Source: Coniferiporia sulphurascens
Lineage: Eukaryota > Basidiomycota > Agaricomycetes > Hymenochaetales > Hymenochaetaceae
Assembly (NCBI GenBank): GCA_002794785.1
Contig: NBBA01000004.1
Coordinates: 930,001-994,000 of the forward strand
Reading direction: 5' to 3'
DNA: 64,000 nt
In this document: piece after piece, positions 22,445 through 35,229 of the stretch
Layout: the number at the start of each line of letters is the position of its first letter
Position numbering within the stretch: the stretch's first letter is position 1
The notes under the pieces: generated by a model
Told to the model about the DNA's origin: nothing
The model's input: the letters and a program-made list of their open reading frames with translations, nothing else
The model's database searches: none
Translations under genes and position numbers: made by a program

Positions 22445-24048
22445 ATGTCAATCGAGGATGATAAAGAAGAATGGGCCAAGTCAAAATCTCGTGTCTCTCT
22501 CGCTGGTCCTGCCGGAGTTCCCGTGGAACAAAGCATACACTACGACCGCGGCACCCATTTACGCAATATGACCTTTGCTGGACTCGCCATAAGCACTGTA
22601 TTTGGCGTTGCTTGCATTGTCATTGGAGTAATCGTGCGATCCCACTCGCTCTCGCTTGACACAGGCAATGGGTGGAACGTGCACTTCAACTTGAGCCCGT
22701 CGTTTATGCGCGAAATATTTCTTCTCTTGCTGAACCTTACCTTCGTCAAAATATCCATTTGGTCTTGTGGGACGGTGCATGGAACAGCGCTAAAGTGGAA
22801 GCTTGCATACGAAGATGATGCCCAGACCGGAAAAATACGCCTCGAATTCAACTCTAACTTTCGATTCCTTCAGTCATCTAACGACTGGTGGTCGGCGAAT
22901 GGATTGCCAGCAAACGTTATCATGCGTCTGTGCCTTACCACCTCATACGCCTCAAGCTCCATGGTCTTGCTGAGCGTTGAGGGCGGCGGTGACCACAATA
23001 CAATTGTCTCATGCATTGCTCTTATCATCCTCGGTGTCGTCACACTATTGCAGGTCTTCAATGCGTTGTATGCTGTCTTGACGACGGATATACCAACCTG
23101 GAGCCAGTCCCCATTTGACACGGCTGCAGCATTAGTCGTCCGCCGCCGACTACAAGCAGAGTCCGGTAAATGCATGCATTCTTTATACGACATACATAAG
23201 ATCGGCCCAATACGTCCTCGGGAACAGCAGAAGTCAATTTGGGCCTCACATCCGCAGTTCCCCAGATTTGTGAAGTACATCTGGCTACTAGTCGGTGCCG
23301 GGTACTACTGGTTTTTTATCGTATGGGCGATGATACAGTCCGGTACGCAGGGTGCACACCCCGGCACAAGCTGGGCGCTTATTCCGGACAGAAACACGGC
23401 GTCGATGAACTTCGGGTGGAATGGAGAGGCACCAACAGCAGGTCTTCTTTGGGGCTTAGGATTTCTCATTGGCTTTCAAGGCGGCATTATTACATCTGCT
23501 CTCACTTGCTCACAGGTGCTCGCCGCAGTGGTTCGTGACGAGCGACTTTGGAGGGAGGCGGCGACGAAGAAGGGCACGGATCCAAAACCAGGTCTACTGA
23601 AGGTGTCTTATTTCATCAGCTGGCAGAACTTGGCCATCCAAGCTGCGGACCCGGTCTTGCACTGGATGTTTGGCCTTGCTGTCAACGTCGATGCCAAAGC
23701 TGGCTTCAAGATTTGTGCGGTGCAGGTGCGTAGAGTGCATCCGACTTCCTTGATACACAATAATGATAGAGGGTGCCACAGATACTATATGTGACTATTG
23801 TTGGAATGCTAGGTGTTATCGTCATCACCGTTTCCGGCCATTGTAATCCTTCGCGCATGCAGCCTGCGACATATGGCCATTTGCAAACGCTCGTCAATCT
23901 TGTCGACGAATGGCACGAGAAAATGTTCTGGGGTGACAAAGGAGTCGTTCCAGGGACAAAAATTCGCTATGCAGGGACTAGTGACAAAGAACTTGGGGAG
24001 GTGTGTTTGGGCGCCGATTATGAGTGCGCAAATCTCGACAAGCCATGA
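22445..24048 (+). CDS. Multi-pass membrane protein, tandem fungal family, copy 1
   Basis: Two coding exons (22445-23725, 23782-24048) give 515 residues. I do not recognise a named family. About eight hydrophobic segments are visible: the first near residues 40-60, four more before residue 300, one in PTAGLLWGLGFLIGFQGG, one around LHWMFGLAVNVDA, and one at the start of exon 2 (ILYVTIVGMLGVIVI). Loop signatures are TWSQSPFDTAA, SGTQGAHPGTSWALIP (about 298) and VRDERLWREAAT. The roughly 75-residue tail has TYGHLQTLVNLVDEWHEKMFWGDK and YAGTS. It is the only plus-strand copy and is the nearest array member to the aminotransferases. The leader has a likely intron (donor 22381, acceptor 22422 or 22442). 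A transporter, receptor or channel role cannot be decided from the sequence. Confidence 0.85.
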
Positions 24049-24333
24049 GCCCATCGGTCTACACGTTGGTGCGCTTGGTGTAAGTGTCAGAATATTCCAT
24101 ACGCTTTTCCCGTTTCTTCATACTCGCTCCGCCGTCTGTCATGCTTCCATGCTGAAAATCATAAATGGTTATCAGAAAAAGGGGATTTATTCTGAAAGAA
24201 ATCATTTTGGTTCAAGGAACATTAATCTGATCAGAAAGAAATTCGGCGGGTACTGCTTTCTTCGTATTCTTCGTGGACTGACAAAGCAATATATCACGTA
24301 CTATCAAACCGGATTGCTCATCAGTTTATAATT

Positions 24334-25589
24334 TTATACAACTTTTACGCTCCAGAACAACCAGTCGACCTTTGAACCACCTGTGAAGCCCGCCGCTCTA
24401 AGCTCCGCGTCGACTACAACGTGCTCTGCTGTGAATGCCTCGCCGTACAGCGCCGTGAATACGCCGCGCCACATCTCCGGCCATGAAGCTGTGTCGTGGC
24501 CATATCGCCACCTACCATGCATATATCAGCTTCAACGTCATCAAAGTTTTATGCCGTGGAAGAGGCATGACAAAGTAAGGGAGTCAAAACTTTGAAACCA
24601 AACTCAGCACGCACTTTCCCATGTATTCGTCAAGCACTCCTGACTTCTCCAGGCCCTGGTGCCTCCCGAATATAATGGCACCGACGGCAGGAGCATCCCC
24701 GATAACACACCCAGGCGGCACGATCAGGAGTTTCAAGAGTCGTACCGCGAGCGCACGCTGCGTTTCCTCGTCGAACAGATGAAACAAAGCGCCCACATAT
24801 ACGTGCGTGAGTCGGCCTTTGAGGTCGCTCAGTGTCGTCGTCTCATTGAATGCGCGTGTTGATGGGCTCCAGGCTGCAGGTTCTACGTTGTACTCAAGCT
24901 CAAAAACATCGGACACGAAGAATGTGATTTCACAAGTATCGCGGTCGGCGAAGAGCGTGTAACCTGTGTCAATGAAGGCACGCTGCAGGTCGCAGCCGGC
25001 GATGCGCTTTGGTGGGTAGCCGTCTTGGGCTAGTTTTCTGACATCTGTTCCCACTTTTCAGAGGAACAAATAGGAACCTCTGTATTAGCCTCAAACTTAG
25101 AGACCTTGGAGGCTGCAAAAATGTGCAGTTGGCATATTTAAGGTGACACTCACTGCAGCATCCGAGGTCGAGAAAAAGCGTGTTTGGATTCGCTTGTGCA
25201 TCGGAAATGACAGTAGGGTAAGCCTGATTCTCTGCCATCATCAATCTGGTAAAGTGGAACCAGCGGATGCAAGGATATGGGTATTGCGCGCTGGAAGTCC
25301 CTGAGTGAGATGCACGGACATAATCGAGCTTTCCACTAACTATGCTCTAGTAAAGCGAAACATATCAGTTTGAATTCGCCATTCACTAGGATGATCTCTG
25401 ACGGCAAATTACATACTTCTCCTGCGCTTCTAGGACCCGCTGCTGTATCTCCTCATGGTCTTCTGAGATGGCCTCGCTTAGGAACGCCCACTCAAACGGC
25501 GAGGGTTGGAACAACGCTAGGTCAAATGCCTCAGGGGGCTGGGACTCGGAGGGCGCCCCAATCTCGTCATTTGCCCTAGTTGTGCCCAT
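24334..25589 (-). CDS. SAM-dependent methyltransferase (class I fold)
   Basis: Four exons (25589-25413, 25346-25154, 25053-24591, 24511-24334) give about 336 residues. Motif I is LFLDLGCCMGTDVRKLA around residues 116-132, split by intron 2 after LDLGCC. A later VYVGALFHLFDEETQ segment matches the strand-4 region of class I methyltransferases. The last donor (GTTTTG at 24590) is weak, so the exon 3/4 junction is less certain; frame and phase agree. Small fungal methyltransferases of this kind are common in secondary-metabolite clusters, but the substrate is unknown and the neighbours do not form an obvious pathway. It is convergent with membrane copy 1, with about 285 bp between them. A truncated relic of a second copy lies at 19.6 kb beside the aminotransferases. 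Confidence 0.8.
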
Positions 25590-26347
25590 TTCACGATCAG
25601 GACAAAGCTCAAAGATGTTTGGACGAGCTGCGGAAACGTGAGATAGAGTTATTACTACTATCTAGTAAAGGACTTTAAATAGGTCTGGTTATAGTTTATT
25701 GAGACCGGACTGCCCTAAAAATTGTTCTATTTCACACGAAAGTACTCTTTCTTTCGGTCAGTGGGGAATGGTCTATCGGTAAGTGGAAAGAGACATTTCA
25801 CGACGTTCTTCAGTTGTGTTTCCATAAATTCGCGACCAATAGGACTGGAAGTGGAGATCCAATGTGTCGATCTCAACGGACTCACATCTGTGACTTGCCA
25901 CCGTAAATGGTACTGTGTTTTAGCACAGTTCAACAATTTGGGGCTGAGTTTGCTAAGATCATAAGGAGTATTGACTCGGAATACCTATCAATATATGCCC
26001 TTTGAATGTTTATATGATAAATGCTACATCAGTTTGCATTCTCACCACGGGTTGTGCAGGAAATCATGAGAGTCAAGTTACAGACATTGTAAATACCGTA
26101 CATATCGATACGTTCACTAAATTATTGGAAATCCTAATCTAGGCAGAAGGTTCAATCGAGCATACAGATTATAAATGCAACATAAAGGCCCTTTGGATCG
26201 AAAGAAAAAGAACGGCTACTTCGGTAGTACTAGCTTAGATATATTCATCATACCGAGTCCTCAGGGCAGTAAGGAAAGGAAGACGAGAAAAGAATGGAAT
26301 GGAAAATATCATAAGTACCAAACACACCGCCGCACAGGCCGAGCCAT
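25590..26347. other. Intergenic region between methyltransferase and membrane copy 2
   Basis: About 760 bp, AT-rich. The left part is the methyltransferase promoter (a TATTTAAAG-like patch near 25675 on the minus strand). I see no gene. Confidence 0.45.
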
Positions 26348-27978
26348 TCAGCAGGTACAGCGCGCACACCCATACTGTTCCTTTAAGTCCACCTGCGGTA
26401 GTCGTTTGTTGCTTGTACCCGCGTGCCTTATTGCACACCTTTTTCCGTTAGGATTAACTTCCGGCTTATCACCCCAAAACATCTTCCCGTCGTCAGGCCA
26501 TTCGTCGACGAGATTCACCAAAGTCTGAAGATGTCCGTAAGTCAGCGGCTGCGTCCTATTTTGCTTGCGGCGGCATTCAACGGTAATGTAAATCGCATAT
26601 AGGGTTCCCGCTAGTGTCACGTACAGTATCTGCAAACTTCGTCAGCACCAGAGAAATTTATGAAACAAGATCGCTCAGCTACCTGTACCGGACAGATTTG
26701 AAAGCCTGATTTGGCGTCCACACTGATGGCAAGACCAAACATCCAGTGCAAAACCGGATCCGCGATCTCAATGATAGGTATATGTCGACTGAGAAATAAA
26801 GACTTTAAGGGGCTAAATGCTTGATCTGAGCCATTCTCCGTGGCCGCCGCCCTCCAAAGTCGTTCATCGCGGACCAGTGCGGCAATGGTTTGCGTACAGA
26901 CGAGCGCACTGGTAAGGACGCCGCCCTGATATCCAACAAGAATCCCAAAACCCCAAAGGACCCCCGCCGTTGGTGCCTCGCCGCTCCAGTGGATGTTCAT
27001 CGATGGCGTCTTCCCGTTCGGAATAAGCGCCCAGCTGGTCCCACGTTGTGCGCCCTGAGTATCGGATAGTATCATCGCCAGCACAATAAAGAACCAGTAG
27101 TATCCGGAGCCGAAGAGTACCCAAATGTACATTACAAGATTGCGGAACATCGAATGGCAGTCCCAGAATGGTGCTTGTTGCTTTGGGGGTTCTATCGGAC
27201 CGACCGTATACTCGTCGTATAGAGAGTACATACATCTACCGGGAACCCTCCGCAGACATCTAGTGCCGACCATGACAGCAGCGGTGGCAAATGGGGACTG
27301 GCTCCAGGTTGGTATGTAAGTCGTTCTAACCGCCCAAATCGCTATGACCGCTTGCAGCAGCATAGTGGCGCCGAGAGTAGTGAGAGCAACAGACGATACG
27401 ACCGTATTGTGATCCCCGCCCTCCTCCACATTCAGTAAAACCATAGAGCTTGATGCGTATGCGATAGTCACACACAGGGCCATAATAACGTTTGCCGCCA
27501 GTCCGTTTGGCGAGCAAGAATCGTTGGATGACCGGAAGAAACGCAGATTGGCGTTGAATTCGAGGCGAGGTTTCCCAGAATATTTTTCATTTTCGGATGC
27601 AAGCTTCCATTTCAATGCCGCATTATGCGCTGAGCTGGTTGACCAAAGGCCGAGTTTGACGAATGTGACATTCAACAGAAGCAGGTATAGTTCGCGTCTA
27701 TATGAGGGGGTCAGATTAAGCTGAAGATTCGCCCCGTCATATATTCCCGAGCTGATCGGTAAAGAATGCCGCCGCATAATAGCTCCAATAATGATGCATC
27801 CCGCTCCAAAAAGGCTGCTTATCGTGAGTCCGGCGAACGTAAGTTTTTGCATGAGTACACCGCGATTGTAGAATGGGTGTTCGCAGTTTGACCTAGCACT
27901 GTCGGAGCTAAGGGTCGGGAATTCGGTACAGGTGGTCCGTCCACTGACATCCCGAGGTTCCGTGGGCCGTTTCGACAT
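26348..27978 (-). CDS. Multi-pass membrane protein, tandem fungal family, copy 2
   Basis: Exons 27978-26683 and 26629-26348 give 525 residues. The start MSKRPTEPRD follows a splice acceptor (TTTTTGTAG) 9 bp before the ATG, so a leader intron is likely. It has the family's membrane segments and the loop signature in the form SDTQGAQRGTSWALIP, with Asp instead of Gly after Ser as in copy 4. The tail has TYGHLQTLVNLVDEW, FWGDK and HAGTS and is about 10 residues longer than in copy 1, ending in CARCTC. Several details group it with copies 3 and 4 (NNPYNRG-like N-terminus, GVLWGFGILVGYQGG), separate from the 5/6 group. No frame damage is seen. Confidence 0.85.
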
Positions 27979-30089
27979 CGATTAGACCTACAAAAAGTCA
28001 TGGGGAACCCGTTATTTGTATCCTCAAAAGATATTCAAACGCACCTATTGAAATGATTTGACGAATGTCACGTGGAGCAAACCCAAATGAGCCTCCTAAT
28101 TTTTGAGCAAATGGGATGTGACTGAGAACGAGAACGCCAAAGCGACATAGTCGTATCTGTCTTATAGTCAGCAAAAGACCGGGCTTCACCCATTGCAATG
28201 GACCTGCAATGAGGATGGATGGCTGTACCACAGTGCCCTGGAACCGCAACTCATGTCCACTTCAGTTCTGTGACAATATTAATCCTCTAGAATGGGATAT
28301 TCCACTGCTCCCTGAATAAACGCCTAAGGTAAGCCGTAACGTTATTCCGAAAGCCAATCAACTTTTGTTATTTTCCACTGACTGGTAAACACTATCGTGA
28401 ATTAAACCACGTGAGGTTTGAAGGGTGCCTCCTTCACCTACCCCGTGCTAGAGCTAAGTTCCTGCCATCCTTTCTCAAAATAGCCAGAGGAAAAGCTTCA
28501 AGGGTCCGTAGTAAGTCATCTTCTCAGCGCTTGAGTATCCGTTGGTCGTGATATGTTAATAAATGGCCGTGAACGAAGCTGTGAACCTGGGCATTTCCGA
28601 GTCGAAAACTGATTATATGAAGCTCGGCATGACATCCAGGAACGGAGACGAGCTACAAAAAAAGTCTAAACTCCGACACACTAAATACTACCAAACATGA
28701 TCTCGCTTGAACTCTATTCTCTACGAAGACGACTCGGAAAGAAACAGCACGAAAACCCAAGCGATCGCGGTCAAGACCTGAAACTCGGGCGCTTTCTGGC
28801 CGTTTCGCTTACCATGAAGTCCTAAGGGACTCATGAGAGGCAGTTGAAGCGAGTCCTTCGCCATTCCAGCAACTCAAGCCAGTTCATTGTTTTATCGATA
28901 TACCTCTTGCGGCCCGGGAGTTACACAGTAAGTGGAATGGGCTGCGTAGCACATGTAATCTGGTCGTTGACAGGTAATGCATGATTCTATAGTTCATGCA
29001 CCGCCGTCTTCAATATGCCCTCCGATCTTGTCCATTTCTCAGCAGTAGCGACATTTTTATCTTGCCCTATAGGTTTTTCAAACACCTTTTTGTATCTACA
29101 AAAAAAAAGAAGTCCTTTTCGAGGAATTCGCCATCATCGGGGCACGAGAGCATAAACTCGGGACCGCGAGCCCATCACTCCATAATGCATAGGGCAGTCG
29201 GCATGCCGCATGTATACATTACGCGGAAATTGGATTGCATGATTGCGATGACTTACTCTTAAGGGCGTGCTGGGAATTTAAAGGTAGTCGTGTCGGAGCG
29301 GCGAGAAGGTTAAGTTTACTAGGTTTTATTACTCAAAGCACCCGAGCACCCATTTATGTTGACCCTTATCCTGGTAGTGCATAGTGAGTGCCATACACCT
29401 CTTCCTCAATGATTACTGTGTCCTGAGCTATCCAAGCGCGCCTTAGAATTTATGTTTATTGGGGCCCACTCCGAGTGAATCTGAGATGATGGATTGAATT
29501 TCTTACAACTGATTCTAAAGGCATCGGCGCAACATTTGGGAACAATCTCATCGGCGCCTAAAGAAACGCGCCTTCGCATCATAAATGACCTCCATTCGAA
29601 CCTGACGACGGAGCTCTAACCGCTTGTAAAGAAGAATGTCGAAGTAGGCTGAGGTGGGCGCCTTCGTGTCAAGTATCAAGTGACGGAAAGGAGCTACGAA
29701 GGGAACGTAGTGGAACTCGGTTCAGGGGGAGGCTGCAGCCCACTAAGTCAGGATTGCCATCACCGTGACATGGGCGGTAAACCAATGTGATTCACTCTAA
29801 GTAACGACCTGCTGCCTCGCGACTAGTGACCCTAATTCCGGGCCTCTTGGCTCTCGGTAGCAGTTCAGGGAGAGCTTGCGAATACACCAATATTTCCGCT
29901 GTACGGCCAGATCGACTGACGTGTTCCGTACGCACACGGATCCTACGGCTCGGACGCTCCGCTTTGCGGCTTGCATGCAAGATAAGATTCAGTGTATTTA
30001 AGCATTTGCAAATCTGCAACGCATGCAACGAGAAAAATAATAACATAACAAGGTCCGAGAGAACAACAGCGTGGAACATCATTCCCGGC
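27979..30089. other. 2.1-kb gene-free stretch within the membrane-gene array
   Basis: No ORF over about 110 codons and no family motif on either strand. The left 300 bp should hold the promoter and leader intron of copy 2. I see no transposon ends, tRNA or simple repeat apart from an A-run at 29099-29110. Confidence 0.5.
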
Positions 30090-31710
30090 TCAGCAAGTCG
30101 GGCTCCGGAGGCTACCCCTTGTATCACATTTCACACCCCCGTACTTTACATGTAAATCTACATTCGGAAGTCGCGTGTTGCTCGTGCCTGCGTGGCCAAT
30201 CCTCGTGTATGGGTCAATGTTCTTATGACCCCAAAACATCTTCTCGTGCCATTCATCGACCAAATTAGCAAGAGTTTGAAGATGTCCGTAGGTTAACGGC
30301 TGAACGCGGTTCAGCTTCCGGCGCCCTGCAATTGTCATTTCGGCCACATATGCTGTTCCCGCGAGTGTGACGTACAATATCTGCGCAATCTTCGTCAATA
30401 CTAGCATAAGTGAGAAATAATTGCCATCTTACTTGTACTGGACAAACTTGAAGGCCAGATTTAGCGTCCATGTTGATGGCGAGTCCAAACATCCAGTGCA
30501 AAATCGGATCCACAGTCTCGATGACGAGAATGTGTTTACTTAGGAGTAGCGATTTAAGCGGGTGGGGCGATGGATCCGTGCCTTTTTCCGTTGCGGCCTC
30601 CCTCCATAGTCGTTCGTCTCGAACTAGAGCGGCAATCGCTTGCGTGCAAACAGTTGCGGTAGTAAGGATTCCGCCCTGGAACCCGGCAAGAATCCCAAAA
30701 CCCCAAAGAACTCCAGCTGTCGGCGCCTCGCCGTCCCAAGAAATGTCCATCGACGCTGTGTTTTCGTTTGGGATGAGTGCCAAGCTGGTACCAGGATGTG
30801 CACCCTGTGTACCAGATTGTATCATTGCCGACATGATGAAGAACCAATAGTATCCGGAGCCGAAAAGAATCCAAACATACAATATAATCGCACGGAACTG
30901 TGGGTGAGAGTCCCAGATCGACATTTGTTGTTGTCGGGGGTACGTGGGACCATCTTGATACTTGTCATAAAAGGGGCGCATACATTTGCCGGGTTCCCTC
31001 GTCAGGAGTCCCCTTTGGACTAATATCGCAGTTGTGTCAAATGGAGACTGGCTCCATGTCGGAATGAATGTAGTTTTGACGGCCCAAGTCGCGATAAGAA
31101 TCTGTAGTAGTATGACGGTGCCGAGGGTGATGAGCGCAACGGACGACACAAGCGTATTGTGATATTCGCCCTGCTTTACGTTCAATAAGATCATAGAACT
31201 CGATGCGTACGAGACAGTCAGACACAGGGCCATGAAGACATTCGCCGCCAATCCGTTCGACGACCAGGTATCGTAAGATGACTGGAGAAGGCGAATATTG
31301 GCGTTAAATTCAAGACGGGGTTTTCTGGTATGCTTGTCCCTCTCGAATGCAAGCTTCCATCTCAACGCTGTCCCATGCGCTGAGCCGATCGACCAGAGGG
31401 AGGGCTTTACGAGTAAGATGTTCAAGAATAGAAGAATTACTTCGCGATGGTAAGACGGCGTTATGTTAAGTCGTATATTTGCTCCATCATATGCGTCGGG
31501 GCTTATGGGCAGTAAATGGTGATGCATGAGGATTCCAACTATAACGCAGCTCGCCCCGAAAATGCTGCTTATTGTGAGTCCAGCGAACGTCATATTGCGC
31601 GTAAGTACACCGTGGTTGTAGGGGTTTGCCTTTGAGATAGAGAACGGGACCTCGAGCAACGGTATGTCCGTGTTGCTGGCATCCTGAGTATCCTGAGACC
31701 ATGGAGACAT
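30090..31710 (-). CDS. Multi-pass membrane protein, tandem fungal family, copy 3
   Basis: Exons 31710-30433 and 30380-30090 give 522 residues. The first true ATG is at 31710, two bases after a splice acceptor (GTTACAG), so the longer open frame to 31725 is leader or intron sequence. The loop signature is SGTQGAHPGTSLALIP, with Leu in place of the usual Trp. The last membrane segment begins exon 2 (ILYVTLAGTAYVAEM). The tail has TYGHLQTLANLVDEWHEKMFWGHK and IGHAGTS, then extends past the usual end with CDTRGSLRSPTC. No stops or frameshifts. Spacing to copy 4 is about 1.9 kb. Confidence 0.85.
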
Positions 31711-33625
31711 CACTGTAACTCCCAAAAGTTAGCTTAGGATGGTTGAATCCCGTACCTCTAGCATCCGGCTCCAACGCACCTGATGGAGTACAAAGACGAC
31801 GATACGACAGGACAAGGCTATCCAAATCTTCCGGGGCCTTAATACAGCAAACGGAGACTATAAATACTAGACAAGCTAGAACAACGCAAGCCCATCTGTC
31901 TTTTAAAAGTCGTGAACCCAAGCATCGTGTATCACAACTGAGCTATGGTGATGGTGTCGCCACTAACTTAAACTCCACATTAATGCCCGCTTCCGCATCT
32001 CTTCACAGATAGGATGGCTACATCGAGGCAGCTAACCCAGGGCTGGAACCTCACAGATAGACGCCAAGCAACGTGAAGCCCATTTTACCGTGCGCGCAAC
32101 AACCTCGAGATAAACTTGAGCCGCAATGTATCCCGTGTTTCTCTTGCGTTTTGGATGCAGGATTCTCATATCGTATCTCCCGGACAAATCTGAGTCTATA
32201 AAAAACCAATCGTTGCTACCGAACGCCTTTATTTCCCATATTAGTTATGAAAAGGGAAACGTACTCACAAACACTTCCGTAGGTTACCTGGCTTTAAATC
32301 GGTGACACAGTAATTCATTCACATTCGCGAATGTAAAGGATGTAGCCAGATCGATTCGGACAAGCAACGACAAGAAAACTTCTTTTTTGAGTTGCCGGCC
32401 AGGCCAATCTCCTTATGAAATCGGGGCTCATCTCGCGATTCAAGGGCCCTGCCGGTCGAAGTATGAAGAAAACCGCGAAAGCGGTGTCGGCTTGCAAGGA
32501 AGAAAAAAGTCAACGCTCTGTAGACGCATCCCAGGGCCCTGAAAAGTATGTAAACACGATGTCCTCGCCGATACGGCCGACAACAAAACACCACCCACCA
32601 CACGTGCTGGCTAGACCCCATGCCCTACTTGCAGGTTCTACGCAAGCCGAGCTCAAGCGCGTGAATCCATGAAGACTAGGCTAGGGGTCAAAGAAATGGC
32701 AGGATGCAGAGCAATTTTCTTGAGCGTCATGAGCCGTCGGCAATGACAGGCATGGCGAGAGATTATTGTGTACGGCAGATGTAGAAGCTGTGGGTTACGC
32801 TTGCCCTTTCCCTCGAGCTGGACAAGGGGATCACGGTCTTGTGAAAAGAAAAGAATATGACGGCATGCGGTATCCATTTATTGGATTTGAGCACATTTTA
32901 GCGCCTGCGAAGGCAAAGGATTTGAATAACCCCGGAAAGGACTGAATGTTGAGCGCGCTTACGAACCCACTTATGTGAAACTCTGCCGCTACGCGCGAAT
33001 CCCACATGCTCGTTAGCCAAGTACGTGCAAAGCACCCGGATCAGGTTTCAGCTTAAAAGAGATATTTCTGTTGGGTGATGCCTCCCGGACATGCCCAAAT
33101 TGAAACAAGCTGACCTACACGTGTGTACCCACGAGCTTCGATGTATTAATTTAGTATACTGATACCGTGAGCACCGCGACGGCCCTTCCGTCCTCGATGA
33201 TGACGCATATACGGAACCTCCGCCAGTTAAAGGTTATCGGTGAGAATATCGGTTCTTCAGAGAACCAATGAGCACTTCATGGCAATAAACATACAGTCAA
33301 GTCCGTCAACCCGAACGAAGCCTAGAAGCGCCAAGCAATGCGATTCCATTTTAAAGGGTTTGATGATGCCGACAAATTCATTTCAAGCCTTGAATTACGT
33401 GAATTAGGAGTTACAAGTCGGGGGGATGAATGGATCAGGGACTCCTTGCGTGGACGTGGACAGACGCATACAATAGAGCTCCCGGACGAAAAGTGGGTTC
33501 GCAGCGCCATCGATAGAATATCCGATCAATGCCAGTATTGGGTCCTTGGTACGATACACGCGAGAGACGGAGAGCGGGGGATAAAATCATAGTCGCCACA
33601 GACGCTCTTGCATGAAACAAGCCTG
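31711..33625. other. 1.9-kb spacer between membrane copies 3 and 4
   Basis: Small ORFs only. The plus-strand frame at 33338-33592 (84 codons) has no recognisable domain. I see no other feature. Confidence 0.45.
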
Positions 33626-35229
33626 TCAGCATTCACAATGTGTGCACCCGTATGTCAAGCTGAGGTCCACCGGTTGGAGCCGCTTATGGCTTGTACCTGC
33701 ATGACCTATCCCCGTGACAGGATCAACCCATTTGTGACCCCAAAACATCTTCTCGTGCCATTCGTCAATGAGATTGACGAGTGTTTGAAGATGGCCGTAC
33801 GTCAACGGTTGCGTCCGATTCTGCTTCCGACGGCATGCAATGGTGATATAAGTCGCATATGCCGTTCCTGCAATCGTCACATATAGTATCTGGAAGCAGA
33901 TTTGTCACCAGAGGACGGATTACGAATAGAAAGACGCTCAGCTACCTGTACTGGACAGACTTGGAAGCCAGAGACGGCATCCACATTAATAGCAAGACCG
34001 AACATCCAATGCAGTATTGGATCCGCGGCCTGGATAACGAGAAGATGCCGGCTAAGGAATAGTACTTTGATCGGGCCAGGTGACGGATCTGTGCCCTTCT
34101 CCGTTGCTGCCGCCCTCCAGAGTCGCTCGTCGCGGACGAGTGCGGCGATGGCTTGCGTACAGACGAGCGCGCTGGTAAGGACGCAGCCCTGATACCCGAC
34201 AAGGATCCCGAAACCCCAGAGGACTCCCGCTGTCGGTGCCACACCACTCCAGCCAATGTTCATCGATGTTGTATTCTCGTTTGGAATTAGAGACCAGCTG
34301 GTTCCATGATGTGCGCCCTGAGTGTCGGATTGTATCATTGCTATGATAATAAAAAACATATAAAAGCCGGAGGCGAAAAGCGCCCAGATGTACATCACGA
34401 CGCTACGGAATTGCTCGTGGCAGTCCCAGAACGGTGTCTGCTGTTTGGGGAGGCGCATCGAGCCACTCCGATGTTTATCGTACAGGGAGTATATGCATTT
34501 TCCGGGTTCCCTCCTCAGATATCCTTTGTTAATCAGGACCGCGGCTGTATCGAACGGAGACTGACTCCACGTCGGTATGTATGTCGTTTTGACAGCCCAA
34601 GCCGCAATAATAACCTGCAGCAGTATGAAGGAACCGAGAGTAATAAGGGCGACAGACGATACCACGGTGTTGTGGTCTTCGCTTTGCTTTACATTAAGTA
34701 AAATCATAGAACTCGACGCGTATGAGATGGTCAGGCATAGAGCCATGACAATATTCGCCACCAGTCCGACTGATGACCAAGTATCGTAGGATGCCTGGAA
34801 GAAACGCAGATTGGCGTTGAACTCGAGGCGCGTTTTACCAGTGTGCTTGTCCTTTTCGAATGCAAGCTTCCATTTTAGTGCCATATTATGTGCCTCCCCC
34901 GTCGACCAAAGCGAGAGCTTAACGAGTGTAACATTCAGGAAAAGGAGTATAACTTCACGTTTGTACGTCGGTACTAGGTTGAGGCGAAGGTTTACTCCGT
35001 CATACGTAGTGCCCATACCAGTGGGCAATGCTTGGCATCGCATGAGGACCCCAGCGGCGATGCAACTCGCTCCAAAGAGACTGCTTGTTACGAGTCCAAC
35101 TAACATTAGTTTGCGTATAGGCTCGCCGAGATTGTAGGGTACTCGGGGGGTGTTTGAATCAGGAGGCGAACTATCGCTGAGCGTGCGTTGTTCGTCGGAA
35201 TCGTGGTCATGGTCGAAAGATTTCGACAT
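33626..35229 (-). CDS. Multi-pass membrane protein, tandem fungal family, copy 4
   Basis: Exons 35229-33946 and 33889-33626 give 515 residues. The N-terminus MSKSFDHDHDSDEQR is acidic and His/Asp-rich. The loop signature is SDTQGAHHGTSWSLIP. The sixth segment reads LLWGFGILVGYQG-like with a Cys in place of Gly (YQGCVLTSALVC). The tail has TYGHLQTLVNLIDEWHEKMFWGHK, IGHAGTS and ends YGCTHCEC. A leader intron acceptor (CTTTTCAG) lies about 22 bp before the ATG. Closest by eye to copies 2 and 3. Confidence 0.85.

Noticed and set aside
33338..33592. 84-codon plus-strand ORF between membrane copies 3 and 4
   Set aside because: No recognisable motif, no promoter-like context and no paralogue in the window; consistent with chance.
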